Shown here: piece by piece, positions 37,722-48,573 of the stretch | How positions within the stretch are numbered: position 1 is the first letter of the stretch | Layout: every line of letters begins with the position of its first letter | Origin: Papilionanthe hookeriana x Papilionanthe teres | Taxonomy: Eukaryota > Streptophyta > Magnoliopsida > Asparagales > Orchidaceae | Direction: 5' to 3' | Assembly (NCBI GenBank): GCA_022702705.1 | Contig: CM040426.1 | Location: 72,747,306 to 72,811,305, forward strand | Length of the DNA: 64,000 nt | The notes under the pieces: generated by a model | What the model saw: only the letters and a program-made list of their open reading frames with translations | Told to the model about the DNA's origin: nothing | Database searches by the model: none | Made by a program: the position numbers and the translations under genes

Positions 37722-40700
37722 GAATTACATTCTTCTAATTGTTGGGATATTTTCTAATATAAGTGAAAATTAGAACAATATCGAAAATATATGGTAGATT
37801 GATAACTTTAAATTAGTAGAGTGATGATTGAGTATATATAAGCACTTTTATTGGATGTGATATTTACAATTATCAATCAATATTATTAGAGGTGATATTT
37901 AGGTGTGATGTTAGCGTTAATCAACCAATTGTCTGTCTTTATTTGTTTTCTTTTTTCCTTTTGCATTTCAGTTTTTTATTTTTATTTTTTTTTGTAATTA
38001 ATATCTAGAGGATAGGAATATTTTAGTCTTCTAGCTATATGGAGCTTTAAGTTCATGCATCTAAAAACTAAAGAAAATAAATATAACTTCAGACTTTTCT
38101 CCAAATTTAACATAGTATTAGAGCATTCAATCTACTCCAGATAATGATGAGGATGATAAAATACAACATTGTCTGTGGATGGAAGAGTTTGTCCTCATAT
38201 GTCACTTCAAATCCTAAAGTAATCATCAGTAGCACCATTAATGATTCTATAGAATTTATAACGAGAAACGAATCCTATTACTTTTGGCTCTAATTTATTT
38301 AGGCATTGGCTCTGTTTAAAGCATGTAAATGATTAGATAAGTGTTGAAAATGGCGCATAAACTGGTGAATATTGTTAGGCTCCAATCTGACCCTTGATAT
38401 TGTTGTTTATAATCTAGACCACTGATTGATTGCCTTTACTTATGTAAGAATACTTTGGTGGCAACCTTTGTACCTTTGAAAGAGCAATGCATACTTTTAA
38501 AACAGTTGTGATTGCAGATCTCGAGCTTTGCTCATAAAGAACCTAGTACTTTTCTTCCTTCACGACAGGCCTAAGAAGAAGAAGCAAAAGATTTTAGTTA
38601 GCATTTGTAAGTTTACTTATCTGGTCTGCCATTGCGACATTCATGGGTGGTCAACCACAGTCCTTTATCAGTTACTTCCAATCCTTAGTTATTTGTTATG
38701 GTAGCGCTAAAATACCACACTACATACCTTTCATGTAAGTATGAACTCTCAAATATGACTTGATAGTTGTCACATGAAATGAACTTTTATATATGTTATT
38801 GATGTGGTCATTTGTGATTGTAAATTTGAGCAGATTTTGGAGATCAATCCTCATCCTGGACTCCATTTGAATCCAATCTAAAAGATAATTGCTTGGATAA
38901 AGTATGGTGTCCAACCTCAATTTTTCTACCAGAGTGGGCGATGTGAGGTTTTTTTGGCTACCAATATTTGTGATGGCATTGACGATTTCTTGCTTAACTT
39001 GGATCTTTAGAATGAATAGCTCTTTCCATGTGCCCAAGTTCTCTTTTTTCTGTTTTTGAGTTCACGCTGGACATCAAAGCTGTGCGGTCTTTGGGATTGG
39101 ATGACTTTTAAACCAGCGAAGTAGACTATTGCTTTGCCTCTTCCTAACACTCAATGAAATCTGGACTTAGCCGCCAAGCAAGTGTATGTTCTCTGGATTG
39201 TAGCGCCAGTGGCAACTATATAGGGGATTGTAGCTCTTTTTGAGTAGTTGCTGTAGAAATAGTGACTCGGGACCTTCAAGTTTCGGCTAGCCGTAGTTTT
39301 TGTAGAGGGCCAACAACTTGGAGCAGAGAGGGAACGATAGAGAGGAAGGATTAAGAAGAATTCTGAAATATATCTCACTATGACTGTTGAATCAAGATTG
39401 CTTGATGACTGTTGATATATTCATCATCATTATCACAATCATTATTGTCCTCTCTGCTAGTCCACTTCTTAAGTTCTTCCCATTCATCCAATTAAAGTTG
39501 CTTTTGTTGATCATCGTTGTGCTAACCTTTTTTTATTTGGTTCAACTTCTAACAACTATTAGTGTCATTGCTAATTGGAAATGAGAAGGCATCCTACTTG
39601 AATGTTGCAATTATATCTATCATGTGCAACGCTGAGGTGTAGAAATGAAAGTTCAGGGTTATATGATCTAAAATATCATTTAAAATTACATTTGTTAGCT
39701 AATATATTATTATATATTTGGCACATATACGGATTTCTATTCATCATAGTTTTTGCTGTTCTACCTGGAAAAGTTTGTTGATAGAGAAGGTTATTGATGT
39801 TATGGAACTTAATTAGACCAAAACTTTTGTTTCATAAAATTTTTTAACTTTAGTAATAGGTATAACACTTTCATGGTTAATTTTTGAATTCTGGAGCCAT
39901 AAATTGAGGACCGTGATTGGCATATTTTTACTGTGTTGTAGAAGCTATGGTAGTTTATTACCATGTCATTGTAGTTATCAGATTTAGTGGGCGACTTTCA
40001 GACTTCAAATTGCTGCTTATTGCTTCACATCTTATATTGGTTAGGCTACTTTTATCTTTAAGGAGTAAAGTGTCGAAAGGGCCCCTGACTGTTTGCATGT
40101 GAACATTTTAGTCCTATAGTCTACAGAGTGTCAATTTAGGGTTTATTTTGGCGCAGTTATAGCTGTTTGAAGAAAGTTGCTGCCGTTAAAAATGTTGTAG
40201 TGCCTATTACAAATTTGTTTTATTTTTAAAGCTTTACGGCAGTCACCGCACTTAGCCATATCAAGTTGCGAAAGCACAACTTTCCATCACAGGTTTTTGA
40301 AAAAGCTTATAAAACACAGTTTTGTGAGAGGGCTGAAAGTGCGGTGCGGCACCCCACCGCTGTCCCAAATGCAGCCTTAATCACCAAATTTTTAAATTGG
40401 AGCTGAGATAGTTCTTTGTAGGATCACTTGAGCCCATGTTAAAAGAATTTAGGGACTAAATGGACTTCTTTTTTGACTATCAGATTATAACGACGTACTG
40501 TAAAGAGTCAGAGAACTATTTTGACATTTATTAATTGTGTTTGTGCATTACATGTTATGTTTCATGGAGTTATGATTTTCATTTTTCAAATCTTTCTGTT
40601 ATATATATATATTTTTGGCTTGTTGATCGTTGTGTTAAAGGATATACATTGAACACTTCTCTTGTACCTATACATATGAGTGTTATCTTAGAATGCAGCC

Positions 40701-43700
40701 TTGGTCTTGCTTAACTGTTTCCACTATTTATGTCTTTGCTATCTAAAGTAAGCACTGTTTTATCTCATATATAGGTGATATGAAGCCGTATGATAATGTC
40801 AAGAGTTTGTGGAATGAATTAGTTATTGATCCTCAAAAATGGTTGGACAATCGGGAGGGGAAGCTGAAGGGATTGGTGACTAAATTTTTTTGTGTTGTTT
40901 ATCAGTTTGAGAGTTCAGAAAAGAAGCAGATTTATTTTTATTTTTTTTCCGCTAATTATTTATTGTTATCTTATGATTTATAGCTGCCATATACTCTGCA
41001 GTTAAGTACCAAGAATCCAGATTTCAAACATAACGAAACAGGGAAAGGGTTATGGCTAAACACTGCACCTGATTGGGTGGTTCCAAGACTTGACGGATTG
41101 GTGTTTTGTGACAGTGGCGATGCAACAAAACTGCCAAAGAGCAAATTTGCAAAAAGTGCTTCCCATGGTAATACCTAAACCCCAGTTTCTAAATTAAAAT
41201 ATTCATTCTGGCCAAAAATGGAGCTGGGACATAAAATATACCGTGATTTTAAAATTCAAGGCTTTGATAGGGAGTGCTTTTCATTTTTTTGGAATTTAAG
41301 AACTTGGTACATCACGCTTTTAACATGCAAAAGAAAGCGTTTTAGCATTCACACCTCTTCTGGGAAACGCACTTGCAGTGCAGCTCGTACATCTACAAGA
41401 ATACTATGACATTATTTCTACCAAACGAGCCTGAAAAAATTACTTTATTTTATTAATTTCTGCTATCACGTATTTCATTGCAACATTACTTTTTCTTTTG
41501 TGGGAAAGGCACACTAACCATACTTAAGAGTCACAATACTATTATTTTTTAATTTTTATAATGATTTTCCTTACATAGTGCTGCAGGTGCCATTGAACCA
41601 ATTATAATGGCCTCTTAAGTGTTCAAACATCTGAAAAACAAAATTGTCCTGTAAGAATCCTTATGTATATATAATATTTATTTATTTTTTGCTATGCTAG
41701 TAACTTTGCGATTAATGGGTGATAAAATCATTAAAAGAAGTGAATGTTATAGATATCTCAGGTTTATTGTTCAAAGTGACGGTGATATTGATGGGGATCT
41801 TATTAGTAGAATTCAAATGGATGGTTGAAGTGGAGGAATGCATTGAGCCTATTGTGTGATAGAAAAGTAATGCTTAGACTTTGAAGGAAAATTTTACAAG
41901 ATGGTGATGAAATTTGCAATGCTTTATGGCACAAAATGTTGCCTGTAATTGAGAAGCATAAAACTAAGTTAAGTCTTGCTGAGATGAGGTTCTTTAGGTG
42001 GATGAGTGGCTTTACACTCACAGACAAAATGCAATGTTAATATATCTGTGAAGCTCAATTGATAGACATGATTAGAGAGAGTCATCTTAGATGATTTGGT
42101 CAGATTAAATGTCGACCATCTGATAATCCGTTTGTGAGAGTAGATATTTTAGATTTGACTTAGAGGTAATTCTAAAAGGACATGGGCATGTTGTATAAAA
42201 AATTATCTTAATTTATTAGAATTAAATGAAAATATGACACTCAATAGGACACAATTGAGAAAGAGGATTCATGTAGTTGATCCTTCTTGGTGGGATAAAG
42301 GCTTGTTTTTATTGTATTGGTAACTTCGAGGTTAACTTGCACCAATGGCTTGCAGTTGCTTTTTGCTTCACTTGTGGTTATTTAACTGGTCATAACAAAA
42401 ATATGTCCATGAATCATCAGAAATTTGGGCAATGCTCGTTATATGGGTGGAAGAATCAATAGTCGCGGACTTTATATTGGTAAATCTCCTTCCTGATCAC
42501 TCCCCTATTTTTGGTCAATATCTCCTTCCTAACCACTCTCCTATCTGGGCTTAGGTTTCTTCCTAGTAGTTGCTCTAGGCTTTGCTGAGGATTTTGATTG
42601 GTTTCGATTGGTTTGGATCAAGTTCTAATTAAAATTAAAATCAACTCAAATTGAAATATAATTAAATTAACATAAGTTAAAGCTTAAATTTGAACTAAAT
42701 CTAACTTAACATAAAAAACCGACCCAAATTAGACTGAAAATAAATTTAAGCATAAACTAACCAATATACACCACAAAATCATATCAACTTAATTTGAAGT
42801 TGTAATTTAACTTAACCTTAAACCTAAACGAGATCATAACTCAATTTATAAAACAAACTCAAATTAAACTAAACCAATACTTAAATTAAAATAAACTTAC
42901 ACTTATACTAAATCATAACTTAATCAAAATTGAATCTAAAGCAAACCGAATCTAAGATTAAATTATACCTAAATTTAAAACAAAACAAACATAAACTAAA
43001 GTGAGAATACATTTAATTAAACTCTAAACTTAAATCTGAATAAATTAAAGAAAATAACATATAAATTAAGGAAGACTTATATATATACCACTTTTCTCAT
43101 GGATAGATATCCCAGTGCATTTGGATTGGGTGTTATGTATGTAAAAGCCCTACGATTAATTTAATTACAATTTAAACTCAAAATCTAAACATATATTTTA
43201 ATCTAACAAATTTAACATAAATATAACATTAAATTTAAAGTATTAACTAGAATTAAACTAAACAAAGCATAAAATTAAATTTAACCAATAAACCAAATTA
43301 AAAAATAAAATAAATTTAAATTAAAAAAAAATCTAAGAAAAACTAAATTGAAGCTTTAAACCCCTCCTTAAACCTCCACCCTTGATTTTGATAAAGGGTT
43401 GGAGGGGTTAAAGCCTAAAGAGGCCCTCATCAATCCCTAATTTTTCAATTTTTCTTCTCCCATTATTCACAGCTGCATGGAGGTTTCACCCCATCTCTTT
43501 TCTTGAAATGCTACAGGAGTTTCCTCCCTCTCCTTCGTAAACCTAGCTGAAGGTCTCCATCTCCTTTCTTGAAAGGCTATAAAAGCTTCCTCCTCCTTCG
43601 CAAACCTAGCGGAAGGGCCTTTGTCCATCTCTTGTTTGTGAAACAACACCTAGCTGAGACCCTTCTCTTCCTCCTCTCGGTTCGCAAAAGAGGGACTCAA

Positions 43701-46700
43701 GTAGTGAAAACCAAAGCTGAAACAATCCTTTGTTTGAGTATTGACCCCCTCTCATCTTATCTTTCGCACGAACACCCAAACTGCAAGGGTTATTGTCCTT
43801 CTCGGTTCAACCGTCCGCCAAGTAGGCCAGTTGAGACCATCACTCGAGAACCTAAGTTCTCCCCTGCGTTGATGAGCCCAATGCACACAGCTCTTCCTCT
43901 CTGGCTTCTTGGTTCGGCCAACAAGCATTTCAAAACTCTTCTCATTCACATGTCTAACTAAGAGTAACATGTCTAAAATCCCGTTTGCCCTTGCAAGATA
44001 TTTCCCCCCCTCAGTTTCTCTTAAAAGTTTATCTCCATTGATTGAACTTTTGAATACTTTATTTTGGTTTGCAACACATTGATGCTTGGTCTAGTTTTTC
44101 GATTGGATTTCACAAATTTTTGTTGTTCTTTGAACATGTGATTTCCTACATTAACATAACTTGAAACTTTCTTTATACAAGGTTTTTATTTAAGTTTGGA
44201 ATTTTATTAGGTTGGTTAGTGGATAACATTTTGCTTGTTGATTTGAATTTTATCCCCACTAACATCCTGTGTGACTTTACCCTAAACCTATTGAAATCGT
44301 GCCTGAGATCCTGATTTAATTTTGTCTGGACTATGCTGTTCATATGCTATCCAAATCCTGCTCTAAAATAACATTGAACCCCATTTAAATCATGCTGAAA
44401 TTCGGCATAAATATTGCAGCAAAGTCAGCTGTTAAGCATGCTGAAATCCTGCACAAAACCTGCTTGCAAATTAGTCCTTAAGCATATTAAAATTTTGCAC
44501 AAAATTTGTTTGGAAAACCATCTAAAGACTGCTTAAAATGCTGTCCAAAACTTGCTCAAATGTTGCCCAAACCTTCCCTAAAGTTGCTGAAATCTTTTCA
44601 CCATATAGTTGTAAGGAGGAGACAGAATAGCTCACATTTTCTCGTAAAAGTATACAATTCAAAGTAAATTTTTGCATCCAATTTCTTGTATATACATGAA
44701 TATGTCAAGGCTAGAATATTATTTGATGAAAAATAGAATGTTTCCATAAATGATGATAAATTTCAGAGAAGCTTGTTTTTCATAATTTCATACATGTGTC
44801 TTCTATGATTATATCTCATTTGGACATGATCTTTATTTAGCATATCAACTTATTTGGAATAGTGTAATTATATTATTAAAAATTGTTCGAGTTTACTTTA
44901 ACATTATGAATTATTTTATTTATTTTCTCAAACTTTTGGGGGACTGTTTCATTTTTATGACAATATGATTTGTTTACAAATTATATTGTGCACATTCATG
45001 TTGCACGTTATTAATTTGAGGGATTGCTTATTTGAGATTTATGAACCATTCATTGTTGGATTGCATATGACAAACGATCAAATACTTCTAGGTGCAAATG
45101 GAATATTTGCATATATAGTTATCGAGTTCACATAAGCTTATTTCGATAATTTTAGTTGTGCATTTATGCAATCCCAGATGACTATATTTTTTGGATGTGA
45201 TTGATTTTTCACTTTGCATAGGTTTTATAAATTCCTTCTTGGTTATAATTCAATTGTTTTAATTGTTATTTTGATTTCAATTCTATGAGATCTATATATT
45301 TCTGAAACGAATCAATACCCTAAGGACTTCTCAAGAATGTGCCAATGAGATTCCGTAAAATCTTTTAGCCACGGCAGATTCTTATTTTGGGAATCCATCT
45401 GTTCTGTCTTGTAATGTTGGATTTTATAATATGATTATAACCCATAACGTGTCGTTGCATGTCAGATTTCATCTGGTTAGTGAATGTAGTGTTCTCTAAT
45501 ATTTTATGATTTGAATTGAACTTAATATAAACATTTAACTTAACCATATTAAGATAGGTGAATTAATTTAATTTAAATTAACTAAATATGAACATTGATC
45601 TTAAGTTAAACAAAATCAAATTGAGCAATTAAACCTTAATTTAATTAAAATTAATTTAAATCAAAATATAACTAAACCAAACATTACCCTAAAATTTGAA
45701 CATTAAGTAAATATGAGCCAAATTCAATCATAAGTTAATTAAATACTTAGTTAAATTAAATTTCAAACTAAACTAAAATTAATTCAAATCATAAAACATC
45801 AGAGTAAAATATATTCATTTTATACAGTCAGCGAGCTGACTGGATAAAATGCACCATGCGGTGAACTGTGAGTTATAATCAAACGATTAAATCTTATACT
45901 GCGTGACAGACCGATTGGATTCCCAAAATAGGAATCCGTCACGATAAAAAATATCTAAGGGATCTAATCGATAAATTCATCATTGATAAGACTTTAGGGT
46001 TTTGGTTCTTTTAAAAACGACCAATGCGAAGAAAAAATAGGGAGTATAATAGAATTACCCGAGATAGTCGCAAGTTGAGCAGATTTACGTATCAAGGAGT
46101 AGGAGGAGGTTTCTCACATGCATATAGTGTTCAAATCACAAACCAATGCATTGCGCATAACATAAAAAAAATGTTTATATGATAATTTATTTAAATAGAG
46201 TGCTAAACATTAATATATATTGAAATATAATAAATGATGCATGCAATGATTGTGTATACGATTTAATTTATATATTATTTGTCAATATAATGAGAAATGT
46301 ATAAAATGTCAAAACATATATGGAATCTAAACTAATTAATTTACTTGATAGATATTTATAAGCTCGTGGATCCCGTTTACATTTATGAGAGTGAATGTTT
46401 AGTTCTCTTAGAATTAAAAACATATATAAGTGACAATATCATGCGAAATAGTATATGATTGGAAAACATTACAAATGCAAGACAAATTATTAAAGTGAGC
46501 CTACGTAAACTTGAAAATTATTTATACTAGAATTCCATTTTCATCTGAATATATTTGACTGCTTTGCATGTGCAATACAAAGCTGAATGGTTTATAAATC
46601 TCATATAAGCATTCACTCAAAGTAATAATGTGTAAAATGAATGAGCACAATGCAATTTCTAAACAAACATATTGTCATGTAAATGAAACACTGATGCTCA

Positions 46701-48502
46701 AAAGAGAGAATATATTCAACATCTTATAATGCTTTAGCAAACTCAACTAATTCTTAAGGATATTATACTATTTAAAATAAGTTGACATGTTAATTGCATA
46801 TTATGTTCAAATGAGATGCAATCACAGAAGACATAGATGTTATTAAGAAAAATAAGCTCATGTGAAATTTGTCATAATTTATGTAAACATTTCATTTTTA
46901 ATTCTAAGAACTTGACATATTCATATGAATATAAGGAATTTTGATTATAAATTTACTTAGAGAGGAGTATGTCTATGCGAGAAGATGTGAGCTATGTTCG
47001 TGTTCTTTGTAGCTATTTTGTTGAAAGATTTTAACAAGTTTAGGGAAGGTTTGGGCATCATTTGAACAGGTTTTTCAACATGCTAAGCAGGTTTGGATAG
47101 CTTTCAAGCAGGTTTTAGGCTGTTTCCAAACAAGTTCTGTGCAGAATTTTGTCATGCTCAAGAGTTAGTTTGTAAGCTGGTTTTATGCAGAATTTCAACA
47201 CGCTTGAAAGATGGTTTGCAACAGAAATTTTGCAGAATTAATTGGCTTCAAGGCTGTTTTGGAGGATGATTTGAACATAATACAATTGGCATTTCAGACA
47301 GCATTAAATCAGGATTTTAGGCAAGCTTTGGATTGTTGGCTGCATTCACACAGGATTTCAGCGAATGTACTTTTTTCCCAAATCAACTAGCAGAATGTAT
47401 GTATGCACCTGCCCAAGCCAAGAAACTTCTCAACCCAACTTAAAAGCTGTGTAAAGAAAGTTAAAATTTATGTTAATGTTGAAAATTCCATGTTCAAGAA
47501 ACGACAAAACTACATGAAATCCTATTGGAAAGCTAAATGGCCAAGCATCAATGCGCTGCAATCCAAAAAGAGCTATTCAAAAGTTTAATCGATGGAGAGA
47601 AATTTTTAAGAGAAACTAAATGGAGAAAATACCTTGTAAGGGGCGAAGGTGCTTTTAGTATTGCTCCTCTTAGTTGGACATGCGGATGAGAGGAGCTCTG
47701 GCCTGGTTGCTGGGCAAACTGAGAAACAAGTGAAGAGGTGGGTGCGTTCGGCTTGCTTGTGCGAAGGAGACAAGAGAGAATGCGGCGTTTTGTTGCGTGA
47801 AGATTTTGGCTGGCCTATTTAGCGGATGGTTGAACCGAGGAGGACTACCCTTGAGGTTTGGGTGTTCATGTGAAGAGATGGGAGGGACTCGCTACTCCAG
47901 AAAAGGAGTGTTTTAACTTGAGCTTTTGCAGCTCGAGTCTCTCTTGTGTGAACTGAGAGGAGGAAAAGCAGGAGGGTCACAGATAGGCGTTATTTCATGA
48001 ACAGGAGGTGGAGGGAGGCTCCTTCGTTAGGTTTGCAAAGGAAAGAGAAGAAGCTCATGTAGCATTTCACGAAAGGAGATGGAGAAAGCTCTTATAGCAT
48101 TTCAAGTAAATAGATGGGGCTAAGCCCTCCTTTGGGCTGTGAATATTGTTAGAGCCAAAAAATTGAGAAATTAGGGCTTCATGAAGACTATTTTTGGCTT
48201 TAGCCCCTCCTCCACTTGATCAAAATCAAGGGTTGAGATTTGAGGAGGGGTTTAAGGCTTTGATTTACTTTTTCTTACGAGCCTTTTTTTTTTTTTAATT
48301 TAAATTTTATTTATTTTTTAGTTTTGTTAAATTTGTTATTTGGTTTATAATATGTTTTATTTTAGTTTGTTATTATGTTTAAGTTTAATTTTATATTTAC
48401 GTTAAATTGATTAGATTAAAATTTAGGTTTAGATTTTGGGTGTTTATTTTAATTAAATTTTATTTTAGCGGCATTTACATACATACCACCCACTCCAAAG
48501 TG

Positions 48503-48573
<71 letters not shown>

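Noticed and set aside
43569..43961. 130-residue open frame in the left arm of the large inverted repeat
   Set aside because: No recognisable domain; CT-rich repeat DNA, and the matching right arm does not appear to keep the same frame.
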